Assembly (NCBI GenBank): GCA_945861845.1
Contig: CAMAWS010000158.1
Coordinates: forward strand, 1-7,313
Length of the DNA: 7,313 nucleotides
From: Candidatus Sulfopaludibacter sp. SbA3
GTDB taxonomy: Bacteria > Acidobacteriota > Terriglobia > 20CM-2-55-15
Reading direction: 5' to 3'
The position numbers were made by a program, and so were the translations under genes. Positions 1 to 5,928 of this stretch are shown one piece after another (the first letter of the stretch is position 1; every line of letters begins with the position of its first letter). Below the pieces are notes generated by a model. It worked only from the letters and a program-made list of their open reading frames with translations, did no database searches and was not told the DNA's origin.

Positions 1-111
1 GGTGCGTCCCCGCAATTCATCCCCGCCGGAGAAACGTCTTTACACGGTCCGATCGCCGTATCTAGAATGAAGTGTTGACTAGACGTGGTGGAAATCATCT
101 GTAGTACCTCA
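1..111. other. left flank, possible tail of an upstream gene
   Basis: All three plus-strand frames are open from the left edge and close within 15 bases of each other (stops at 63-65, 68-70 and 76-78). The end of a plus-strand gene could therefore lie in any of them. Codon use in so short a stretch does not decide which, and none of the three peptide tails is recognisable. The intrinsic terminator just downstream is the main reason to think a plus-strand gene ends here. A TTGACT hexamer at 75-80 could be a -35 element, but no good -10 lies at the right distance. Confidence 0.3.
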
Positions 112-143
112 GCACCTTCAGAACTGAAGGTGCATTTTTATTT
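112..143 (+). terminator. Rho-independent terminator of an upstream gene
   Basis: A perfect inverted repeat, GCACCTTCAG (112-121) and CTGAAGGTGC (124-133), can form a 9-bp stem with a GAAC tetraloop. It is followed directly by a T-rich tract (ATTTTTATTT, 134-143). This is the classic intrinsic terminator layout for plus-strand transcription entering from the left. It ends 28 bases before the start codon of the DHH gene, so it separates that gene from whatever lies upstream. If a promoter lay before it, it could instead act as an attenuator in the leader of the DHH gene, but no convincing promoter is visible. Confidence 0.85.
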
Positions 144-171
144 GCTGTCTGGCAGGCACGCCTAAACGGCT

Positions 172-1509
172 ATGAAGTCGCTCTTCTATGTCGAGGAAGA
201 CTTTGTTGCCAGTCTTCTGAAAGACTATTTCGCAGGCAACGGCAATACGGCGCAGCCAGTCAAGCGGGGGACGAACGGCAATCTTGGCGAGCAGATAGCC
301 AGGAGTTCGATTGACCTGTTTCTCGTTCAATCCGAGGATCCTGAAAAGCTGGCTGGGATCCTGGAGGCCGTCCGCCAGCAAGGCCGCAAGGTTGCCACGC
401 TCGTACTGACCTCACACGCCGACCGGCTCTCCGAGAAGCACAGGAATTTCGCCCACTGTGTTTCGCTCCAGGAACTGCTGGAATCAAATCTGCGATGGCA
501 CATCCGGCTGGCACGAACCATGCGCAGGGTGGAGGAAGTGCGTGCGCACTTCCAGGACGCGGAATCGATCGTCATCCTGTTACAGGACGATCCCGATCCC
601 GACGCCATAGCGAGCGGTCTTGCGCTGCGGCAGGTGCTTGGGCGCAACAAGCAGACGGCGCCACTGGGCTCCTTTGGAAGAGTGACCAGGCCTGAAAATA
701 TCGCGATGGTGAAACTGCTCGAGATTGAAATTGAGAAGGTCACGTCGCAGAGTCTGCTGGAGGCCGACCGGATAGCCGTAGTGGACCTTCAGCCTCCTCA
801 CCTTGCCAACCCGCCCGAGCAGGTGGATCTTGTCATCGACCATCATCCGGAGCAGTTCACATACAAAAGTCACATAAAGGACATTCGACCGGGATACGGC
901 GCGACGTCCACGATACTGTTCGAGTACCTTCTCTGTATAAACGCCAGCATCCCAACGCGTCTTGCCACGGCAATGCTTTACGGAATCAAGAGCGACACGT
1001 TCTCGCTCTCGCGCGAGGTTAACGAATGGGATGTCGAGGCGTTTTCCCACCTGTATCCCCTGGCAAACCAGAACCTGATGCGGCGAATCGAGCGTCCGGA
1101 GCTGCCCCCGGCCGCCCTTGACGCGCTCAGCCATGGCCTTAAGAATCGCCGCATCATCGACAAGGTCGCCTTCGTTCATCTCGGCCGTGTCGAGCGCGAC
1201 GATCTCATTCCGCAGATGGCGGATTTCGGCCTGTCATTCGAGGGAATCGAGTGGGCCTTCGTAAGCGGCATTTACGAAACCAATTACATAATTTCCATCC
1301 GGAACGTGGGTTATGTCCGGGCCGCGGGACGCGTTATCAAGGATGCGTTCGGCGGCATTGGTTCGGCGGGCGGGCACGCCACCATGGCCAAGGCCATCAT
1401 TCCGCTTTCCCAGATTTCCCAAGCCTGGGAAATCGAGCCGCGAAATATCCGCGCGATCAATCGCAAGGTTGAGCAGGAATTTCTCCGAAGCCTGCACAGC
1501 ACAAAGTAA
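172..1509 (+). CDS. DHH/DHHA1-family phosphoesterase with an extra N-terminal domain
   Basis: This 445-residue protein belongs to the DHH phosphoesterase superfamily (NrnA-like: nanoRNase / pAp-phosphatase relatives), metal-dependent cytoplasmic enzymes that cleave phosphoester bonds in short oligonucleotides or small nucleotides. Visible motifs are DPDPDA at 140-145 (motif I), VVDLQ with D205 (motif II), the DHH signature D223-H224-H225 (motif III), GIKSDT with D275 (motif IV), and a C-terminal DHHA1 substrate-binding motif GGIGSAGGHATMAKA at 393-407. Residues 1 to about 125 are extra relative to compact NrnA proteins. Residues 46-80 look like a beta-alpha-beta unit, as in TrkA-N/RCK Rossmann domains sometimes fused to DHH proteins, but the glycine-rich nucleotide-binding loop is not seen. 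The His usually three residues before the motif I proline is Gln138. An in-frame stop at 163-165 forces a start at or after 166; ATG 172 is the first candidate, although its ribosome binding site is poor. The exact substrate cannot be told from sequence. The gene appears to stand alone, bounded by a terminator upstream and a convergent gene downstream. Confidence 0.9.
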   Translation: MKSLFYVEEDFVASLLKDYFAGNGNTAQPVKRGTNGNLGEQIARSSIDLFLVQSEDPEKLAGILEAVRQQGRKVATLVLTSHADRLSEKHRNFAHCVSLQELLESNLRWHIRLARTMRRVEEVRAHFQDAESIVILLQDDPDPDAIASGLALRQVLGRNKQTAPLGSFGRVTRPENIAMVKLLEIEIEKVTSQSLLEADRIAVVDLQPPHLANPPEQVDLVIDHHPEQFTYKSHIKDIRPGYGATSTILFEYLLCINASIPTRLATAMLYGIKSDTFSLSREVNEWDVEAFSHLYPLANQNLMRRIERPELPPAALDALSHGLKNRRIIDKVAFVHLGRVERDDLIPQMADFGLSFEGIEWAFVSGIYETNYIISIRNVGYVRAAGRVIKDAFGGIGSAGGHATMAKAIIPLSQISQAWEIEPRNIRAINRKVEQEFLRSLHSTK

Positions 1510-1523
1510 ATTACGGAATCATG

Positions 1524-1571
1524 AGCGGCTACGAATGCAAGCCCGACAGGGTGATCCTGGATAGCAGAAAG
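1524..1571. repeat. dispersed ~50-bp repeat, copy 1
   Basis: The stretch from AGCGGCTACGAATGCAAGCC onward closely matches 4270-4321. The first 24 bases are identical except for two A/G differences. After a short unaligned part, GTGA and GATAGC blocks are shared again, ending near a GAAA. The copy lies in the 67-bp gap between the convergent DHH and minus-strand genes, 14 bases after the DHH stop codon. A 19-codon reading frame (1521-1580) happens to run through it, but its peptide resembles nothing I recognise. Most likely this is a short intergenic repeat. Confidence 0.6.
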
Positions 1572-1576
1572 AGATT

Positions 1577-2491
1577 TTAAGCGCGGGGATGTGCGCCTAA
1601 ACCAACGACGCGTGTAACTTCCCTGTGCGGCTGCTCAATCATCATGACTGGCGCGCGTGCAATACAGGCGATGTGGTCGAGGAAAAGAGTGACTGCACCG
1701 GGCGTCGCGAGAAGATAGTTCGAAAAGCTCCATCGGCACGCCCGGGCCATCGGGTGAAGGGGGCTAACCAGCCAGCCTCGGACCGAATCATCGGTCGCTC
1801 TCGGCATGGCCGCAGACCACGACGCGATGTTCATGGTTTCGAGGGCAGCCGCCGCATCCCGGGCCGTTTCGATCAGGATCGGCTGTTCGTTCGCATGAGC
1901 GCAATACCAGAATGGCCGCACCGGCGCACCGAACCGCGGCAAATCTTCCCGCGCCACAGCAAGCGAGACGTTGCTCCGTCCCTCGACAAGCTTCCTGACA
2001 ATTTCAAATCGCCCCCAGCCCCGATCGTCGAGAGTCTCTGCGCCTGTCATCGCGTCGAGACTCTTGTCCCAGCGCTCGCCAATCTTCAGCCCAGCCTTTA
2101 CTGCGGATGCAAACGGCAGTGCGCCGGACCAGACGAGTGCCGACAAGAGCGCTGTCCCCATGACCTGAAAACGCAATGGAACGTCGACTGCGCGGTGACT
2201 CAGCCATTCGAGAAGAGAGGACTGGAAAACGAGATTCTCAATCAAGCGAGGTTGAACACGATGATAGTCGTACGGCTTGCCGAAGAGACGCCGGGTCTCG
2301 ACCATCGCATCAAGGGAAAGGTTGCCTTCCTTAACCCATGTCTCGCGCACTGCAGCAATCGTCGAATCAAAATAATGATCGAGATTGTGAAGTGTGTGGA
2401 ACGTAAAGACATCCCATCCGGTCAGTTTCGATGAATGAATTATCCGCTGGCGAATCGTGGTGAGCGCGTCTATTTCGTTGAACCAGCCCAT
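1577..2491 (-). CDS. hypothetical protein, unrecognised family
   Basis: This minus-strand frame gives a 304-residue protein that I cannot assign to a family. Codons end mostly in G or C, as in the neighbouring genes, and amino acid composition is balanced, which supports real coding over the 269-codon antisense frame at 1625-2434. I chose ATG 2489-2491 because a GGAGA ribosome binding site (2502-2506) lies 10 bases upstream and a TATAAC -10-like hexamer at 2516-2521. The frame stays open upstream to 2770, but that part is rich in Pro, Arg and His and looks noncoding. Features include a histidine cluster, FHTLHNLDHYFD (H32, H35, H39), that could bind metal; a mildly hydrophobic stretch at 111-131; and several Trp and aromatic residues. 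No signal peptide or clear membrane helix is seen. The gene converges on the DHH gene and diverges from the CoA-transferase, so it is probably transcribed alone. Function unknown. Confidence 0.7.
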   Translation of the reverse strand: MGWFNEIDALTTIRQRIIHSSKLTGWDVFTFHTLHNLDHYFDSTIAAVRETWVKEGNLSLDAMVETRRLFGKPYDYHRVQPRLIENLVFQSSLLEWLSHRAVDVPLRFQVMGTALLSALVWSGALPFASAVKAGLKIGERWDKSLDAMTGAETLDDRGWGRFEIVRKLVEGRSNVSLAVAREDLPRFGAPVRPFWYCAHANEQPILIETARDAAAALETMNIASWSAAMPRATDDSVRGWLVSPLHPMARACRWSFSNYLLATPGAVTLFLDHIACIARAPVMMIEQPHREVTRVVGLGAHPRA

Positions 2492-2501
2492 TGCAATGCT
2501 T

Positions 2502-2506
2502 TCTCC
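2502..2506 (-). promoter_or_regulatory. ribosome binding site that sets the start of the minus-strand gene
   Basis: On the minus strand GGAGA sits 10 bases before ATG 2491. No comparable motif precedes the longer in-frame ATG candidates at 2572 or 2770. This is the main argument for the shorter protein. A TATAAC hexamer (2516-2521, minus strand) just upstream matches five of six bases of a sigma-70 -10 box, but no good -35 lies at 16-18 bases, and the implied leader would be only about 18 bases long. Confidence 0.5.
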
Positions 2507-2813
2507 GGGAAGAAAGTTATACAACGCTGGAACGATGAGTGTAGCTGGACTTGCGATCGAGCATCCGCCCATCCATCGAGGCAGTCCGCGAAGGGCAGAC
2601 GCCTTCCACCGGAAGCCGCTGCGCGTCGGCGTCGGCACAGGATAAGCGCGCGTCTTCCAGGCACAGTGCGACTTCGCTGGCAGAGGCACTACTGGATGCC
2701 CGTCACTATGGTGTTTTTGATCACTCACTAACATATGATGCCCACCGGCATTAAGCAATTCGTGAGCCAACCCCTAAATTACTGGAATGGCGGGTATTCT
2801 AACCAACAGTCCT

Positions 2814-2833
2814 ACAAAAAGGAAACTTTTTGT
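2814..2833. repeat. small AT-rich hairpin with GAAA tetraloop
   Basis: ACAAAAAG (2814-2821) and CTTTTTGT (2826-2833) are perfect reverse complements around GAAA, a GNRA-type tetraloop. The stem is 8 bp but only two of its pairs are G-C. No T-run follows on either strand, so it is not a normal terminator. It may lie in the leader of the CoA-transferase mRNA or simply reflect the AT-rich composition. Confidence 0.4.
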
Positions 2834-2896
2834 TACAGGAAAGGAGAAAATTAGAAAAATACAGGAACTATTGGAAATAAAAGCCTTTAGCTGATC

Positions 2897-2942
2897 AACC
2901 AAGTTGGTTTTCCACATCCGCCTTAGAGCGCCTGTGGAAAAC
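2897..2942. promoter_or_regulatory. overlapping palindrome and inverted pair of DnaA-box-like 9-mers
   Basis: AACCAA-G-TTGGTT (2897-2909) is a perfect 13-base palindrome. Overlapping it, GTTTTCCACA (2907-2916) is repeated in inverse as TGTGGAAAAC (2933-2942), 10 of 10 bases, with a 16-base spacer. TTTTCCACA differs by one base from the canonical DnaA box TTATCCACA. The second arm ends 32 bases before the start codon of the CoA-transferase, a position suited to an operator over its promoter. Whether a regulator, DnaA or nothing binds here cannot be told from sequence alone. Confidence 0.5.
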
Positions 2943-2974
2943 TATGCGCTGGTTTTCAGGTATCATCTCCGGCC

Positions 2975-4186
2975 ATGAAACCGCTCGACGATCTTTTTAT
3001 TTTGGATCTCTCCCGGGTTTTGTCTGGCCCGGTATGCACGATGCTGCTGGGAGATCTGGGCGCCGAAATTCTCAAGGTGGAACCTGTCCCGCTGGGCGAC
3101 GACAGCCGGCAGTGGGGACCTCCGTTTATCGGAGGTATCAGTACGTACTTCCTTTCCGTTAATCGAAACAAGAAAAGCCTCGGGCTCAATCTTAAAGCCA
3201 ATGAAGGCAAGGAAATCCTGTGGAAGCTGATTGAACGTGCGGACGTGTTGCTCGAAAATTTCAGGCCAGGCGTCCTGGCGAAATTGGGTTTCGGTTATGA
3301 AGCTGTTGCGGCGCGAAATCCCAGGCTTGTTTACTGCTCGATTTCCGGATTCGGACAGACCGGGCCTTATCGGGATCGGGCCGGATATGACGTGATCGCA
3401 CAGGGTGAGTCCGGGGTAATGGATCTGACCGGCGATCCGGACGGACCGCCCCAAAAGCTTGGCGCATCACTTGCAGACATCGTAACCGGGATGTTTGCGT
3501 TCCAGGGAATCGCCGTATCGCTGCTGGCGCGTCATAGAACGGGCATGGGACAGCATGTCGATGTCAGTCTTCTTGACAGTATGGTGTCCACGCTAACCTA
3601 CCAATCGCTCATTTATCTGACGACCGGCCGTTCGCCGAAGCGAATGGGAACAAGGCACCCGTCGATCGTGCCTTACGAGGCGTTTCATGCAAAGGACGGC
3701 TTCGTCAATATTGCGGTGGCCAACGAGAAACAGTGGGCAAACTTCTGCTCAGTGCTTGGCCTTTCTGAGACCGCGACGGATCCACGCTTCACGAGCATGC
3801 GAGGCCGCGTAGAGCACTACGACGCGCTCAAGCCCATCCTTGACAGCGCCATCGGCGCATTGACCAGGTCGGAAGTGATTGCCCGCTTGACGGGCGTGGG
3901 TGTTCCGGCAGGCCCCATCAATACGGTCGGAGAAATCATGGAGGATCCCCATATCCATGCACGCGACATGATTGTTGAACTCACGCACCCCGATTACGGC
4001 CCGCTGCGTGTGCTTGGCCTGCCGATCAAGCTTTCCGGAACGCCAGGCGCCGTAGACAAGGCTCCGCCGCGATTCGGGGAACACAATCGGGAAGTGCTGG
4101 GAAAGCTAGGATACACAGCGGAACAGATCGGCGATTTGATGAAAAGCGGGGTTATCGCCGAGACTGCTCACCAATCCGGTACTTAG
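2975..4186 (+). CDS. class III CoA-transferase (CaiB/BaiF family)
   Basis: This 403-residue protein is a full-length family III CoA-transferase, the group that includes formyl-CoA:oxalate CoA-transferase, CaiB and BaiF, and also alpha-methylacyl-CoA racemase. These cytoplasmic enzymes move CoA from an acyl-CoA to a carboxylic acid. The N-terminal signature LDLSRVLSGPVCTMLLGDLG (10-29) is followed by the KVE motif at 34-36, NRNKKSL at 63-69, ENFRPG at 94-99 and the SGFGQTGP turn at 124-131. The likely catalytic nucleophile is D168 in GASLADIVTGMFA, which matches Asp169 of formyl-CoA transferase in place and context. The GTRHPSIVPYEAF segment (225-237) and VPAGPINT (309-316) are also typical. 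The substrate cannot be named, since the family covers many acids. ATG 2975 gives the expected N-terminus; its ribosome binding site is weak. The gene precedes the respiratory operon by 164 bp with no clear terminator between them, but I see no functional link to it. Confidence 0.93.
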   Translation: MKPLDDLFILDLSRVLSGPVCTMLLGDLGAEILKVEPVPLGDDSRQWGPPFIGGISTYFLSVNRNKKSLGLNLKANEGKEILWKLIERADVLLENFRPGVLAKLGFGYEAVAARNPRLVYCSISGFGQTGPYRDRAGYDVIAQGESGVMDLTGDPDGPPQKLGASLADIVTGMFAFQGIAVSLLARHRTGMGQHVDVSLLDSMVSTLTYQSLIYLTTGRSPKRMGTRHPSIVPYEAFHAKDGFVNIAVANEKQWANFCSVLGLSETATDPRFTSMRGRVEHYDALKPILDSAIGALTRSEVIARLTGVGVPAGPINTVGEIMEDPHIHARDMIVELTHPDYGPLRVLGLPIKLSGTPGAVDKAPPRFGEHNREVLGKLGYTAEQIGDLMKSGVIAETAHQSGT

Positions 4187-4200
4187 CAGCCTGCCTGCCC

Positions 4201-4230
4201 TTGATTTTGTTGAACGTAATCCCCTATTCT
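4201..4230 (+). promoter_or_regulatory. weak sigma-70-like promoter candidate for the respiratory operon
   Basis: TTGATT (4201-4206) and TATTCT (4225-4230) are 18 bases apart, and each matches four of six consensus bases. They lie in the 164-bp gap ahead of the HEAT-repeat gene, about 120 bases before its start codon, in a locally T-rich stretch. This is the best promoter candidate in the gap but the match is modest. Confidence 0.3.
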
Positions 4231-4269
4231 TCCTTGTTTGGTTTGCTGATACCGGTCGTGTCAAGAACT

Positions 4270-4321
4270 AGCGGCTGCGAATGCAAGCCCGGCGCGAAGC
4301 GTGAGCGCGATAGCGCGAAAC
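4270..4321. repeat. dispersed ~50-bp repeat, copy 2
   Basis: This is the second, diverged copy of the element at 1524-1571, in the same orientation. AGCGGCTGCGAATGCAAGCC opens it, and a GC-rich tract with GCGC-GATA-GCGC, able to form a small hairpin (4305-4316), follows. It sits in the gap upstream of the HEAT-repeat gene. A reading frame from TTG 4201 passes through it into that gene, which would give the protein a Lys/Arg/His-rich N-terminus. I take that as an artefact of an open frame across the repeat. Confidence 0.6.
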
Positions 4322-4350
4322 ATAAGCCCCATGGGCGAAGCCATCAATAT

Positions 4351-5262
4351 ATGGAAGTAAACAACAACCCGGCTCCGATGCCCCCCATGGAAGACCTGGT
4401 GGAGGAAAAGAAACCGACATCCCTGTTGGTGGCGCAGTTTTTCCTCTTTCCGCTGATCATCATTGCCATCTGCGTGGGCATCTTTCTGTTGTTTGGATAT
4501 CTGACATACGAACAGAGAGACGCGCGCGACTATCTGAACGAGATTCGAACCGGCTCGGACACGCGCCGCTGGCAGGCCGCATACGAGCTGTCCAACATCA
4601 TCACGACCGAGAAAGAACGGCTGAAAAACACCGGATTCGTTGAAGATCTCACGGCGGTCTACCGGAACTCGCGGGGCGATACCCTGCAGGAAGGCAGCAC
4701 AACGCGAACAGATCCTCGAATCCGCCAGTTCCTTGCGCTCACGATGGGCCGGCTTGGTGACGCTCGAGCCGTCCCTGCGTTAACAGAGGGCCTGAACGAT
4801 CCTGAAGTTGAAAATCAAATTTATACGTTGTGGGCATTGGGTTCGATTGGAGACAATGCTGCGGTTCCCGGCATTGTGAAGGAACTGCGGAACGACGATC
4901 CGTCCGTTCGCAAAGTGGCAGCCTATGTGCTTGGCTCGATCAAGGATCCCCGGGCAAGTCGCGATCTCCAGGTCGCCTTGAACGATCCCAGCAAGGATGT
5001 GCAGTGGAGCGCGGCAATTGCGCTGGCCCAGCTCCAGGATCCTGCGGGCGCGGAACTCCTGATGAAGCTTCTTGACCGCAGTTATGTTTCCCAGCTCGAA
5101 GGCATGACCGATGAGCAGAGGAACGAGCTGAGGAGCAATGCCATTAAGTGCCTTGGAATACTGAAATTTCCGGCGGCGCGCGATAAGATATCGGAGCTCA
5201 GCCAGAATGATCCTGACCTGTCCGTCAGAGATGTTTCACTGGAAGCGTTGAAGAAGTTTTAA
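4351..5262 (+). CDS. membrane-anchored HEAT-repeat protein
   Basis: The chosen start gives 303 residues: a short Pro/Glu-rich head (1-24), one strongly hydrophobic helix (about 25-50, LLVAQFFLFPLIIIAICVGI and onward), then a soluble domain. From about 120 to the end the protein is made of helical HEAT / PBS-lyase-type repeats, with recurrent units such as DPRIRQFLALTMGRLGD, VENQIYTLWALGSIGD, DPSVRKVAAYVLGSIKD and DVQWSAAIALAQLQD; a more divergent last unit ends at the C-terminus. Such repeats normally bind other proteins, and no catalytic motif is visible. It is the first gene of the run, 48 bases before the Rieske gene, so a role in assembling or holding the quinol oxidoreductase is a fair inference, not a known function. 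The start is uncertain: ATG 4351 has no good ribosome binding site, ATGs at 4378 and 4387 are in frame, and the frame is open back to TTG 4201. I prefer 4351 because the upstream part is translated repeat DNA. Confidence 0.82.
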   Translation: MEVNNNPAPMPPMEDLVEEKKPTSLLVAQFFLFPLIIIAICVGIFLLFGYLTYEQRDARDYLNEIRTGSDTRRWQAAYELSNIITTEKERLKNTGFVEDLTAVYRNSRGDTLQEGSTTRTDPRIRQFLALTMGRLGDARAVPALTEGLNDPEVENQIYTLWALGSIGDNAAVPGIVKELRNDDPSVRKVAAYVLGSIKDPRASRDLQVALNDPSKDVQWSAAIALAQLQDPAGAELLMKLLDRSYVSQLEGMTDEQRNELRSNAIKCLGILKFPAARDKISELSQNDPDLSVRDVSLEALKKF

Positions 5263-5296
5263 AACTCATATTTAACTAGCGAACTATTCAGGTGTT

Positions 5297-5302
5297 AGGA
5301 GA
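5297..5302 (+). promoter_or_regulatory. strong ribosome binding site of the Rieske gene
   Basis: AGGAGA ends 8 bases before ATG 5311. It is the clearest Shine-Dalgarno motif in the operon; the HEAT and cytochrome b6-like genes lack a comparable one. Confidence 0.8.
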
Positions 5303-5310
5303 GATTCCAA

Positions 5311-5892
5311 ATGAGTAAAGAGGAATCAAAAGGACCCGCGGCGGCAGGAACTCCGCCGGCCGCGCCCAAAGCGGCGGCTCCAAAGGCCGCTGCCCCTGCA
5401 AAGGCGGTCATGCCGCGCCGGTCATTTCTTTCATGGATGACACTGGCGTGGGCAGCGTTTGCGGCATCGATGCTGGCCACGTTGACGGCAACGGGCCGAT
5501 TCATGTTTCCCAATGTCCTTTTTGAGCCCCCGGCTACTTTCAAAGCCGGACTGCCAAATGAAATCCAGGTGGGTCAGGTGGACGAACGGTTCAAGCAGCG
5601 CTTTGGCGTGTGGCTCGTTCGAGACCAGGAGGGTATTTTCGCCCTCTCCACCGTGTGCACGCATCTTGGATGCACTCCCAATTGGCTTGAAGCGGAGCAG
5701 AAGTACAAGTGTCCGTGCCACGGTAGCGGTTACTACAAGGACGGTGTCAATTTCGAAGGCCCGACGCCTCGCCCCCTCGAACGTTTTGCGATCAGCCTTG
5801 GCGCCGACGGTCAAATCCTCGTCGATAAAAACAGGAAGTTCCAGCAGGAAAAGGGCGAGTGGTCGAATCCGGCCGCTTTCTTGAAACTTTAA
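5311..5892 (+). CDS. Rieske [2Fe-2S] protein of a quinol:cytochrome c oxidoreductase
   Basis: This 193-residue subunit takes the first electron from quinol and hands it to a cytochrome c. Residues 1-33 are an Ala/Pro/Lys-rich cytoplasmic extension with repeated KAAAP units. A twin-arginine motif, PRRSFLS (35-41), precedes a membrane anchor at about 42-62, so export by the Tat system with an uncleaved anchor is expected. The head domain has box 1, C116-T-H118-L-G-C121, and box 2, C134-P-C136-H137-G-S139. Cluster ligands are C116, H118, C134 and H137, with C121 and C136 as the disulfide pair. Ser139 and Tyr141 match the two residues that hydrogen-bond the cluster and raise its potential in mitochondrial-type Rieske proteins. 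A PTPRPLERF segment (151-159) is the usual proline loop. Gene order (Rieske, b6-like, subunit IV-like) is that of bacterial b6f-like complexes; names such as qcrA or petC would be by analogy only. Confidence 0.95.
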   Translation: MSKEESKGPAAAGTPPAAPKAAAPKAAAPAKAVMPRRSFLSWMTLAWAAFAASMLATLTATGRFMFPNVLFEPPATFKAGLPNEIQVGQVDERFKQRFGVWLVRDQEGIFALSTVCTHLGCTPNWLEAEQKYKCPCHGSGYYKDGVNFEGPTPRPLERFAISLGADGQILVDKNRKFQQEKGEWSNPAAFLKL

Positions 5893-5928
5893 ATAATCCG
5901 CATTACGCGGCTAATAACTTAACGAACT

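Larger units (their letters stand above)
2492..2974. other. 483-bp divergent intergenic region
   Basis: This is the gap between the minus-strand hypothetical gene and the CoA-transferase. The part next to the hypothetical gene (about 2492-2760) has the GC content of coding DNA, and several short frames cross it, but none has a convincing start or family resemblance. The right part (about 2770-2900) is clearly AT-rich and purine-rich on the plus strand. It contains a small hairpin at 2814-2833 and leads into two inverted repeats (2897-2909 and 2907-2942) next to the CoA-transferase. It should hold promoters for both flanking genes, but I cannot point to a convincing -35/-10 pair for the plus strand. 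Confidence 0.6.

Noticed and set aside
1521..1580. 19-codon reading frame in the convergent gap
   Set aside because: No ribosome binding site, no known small-protein features, and it coincides with a repeat that is also found elsewhere without a matching start or stop.
1625..2434. Long plus-strand open frame of 269 codons opposite the minus-strand hypothetical gene
   Set aside because: Its product is rich in Arg, His, Cys and Pro with no recognisable domain, and the opposite strand has the better codon use and a ribosome binding site. It looks like the antisense shadow common in GC-rich genes.
2492..2770. Longer form of the minus-strand protein starting at 2770 or 2572
   Set aside because: The extra residues are of low coding quality and neither start has a ribosome binding site, whereas ATG 2491 has GGAGA at 10 bases.
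2897..2942. Replication origin
   Set aside because: Only two DnaA-box-like 9-mers, no further boxes found by eye in the AT-rich stretch, and no dnaA, dnaN or gidA-type neighbours.
4201..4350. TTG-started N-terminal extension of the HEAT-repeat protein
   Set aside because: The extension translates the dispersed repeat into a Lys/Arg/His-rich peptide and has no ribosome binding site; ATG 4351 leads directly to the acidic head and membrane anchor.
5898..5910. Hairpin CCGC-ATTAC-GCGG between the Rieske and cytochrome b6-like genes
   Set aside because: The stem is only 4 bp and no T-run follows, so it is too weak to call a terminator or regulatory element.
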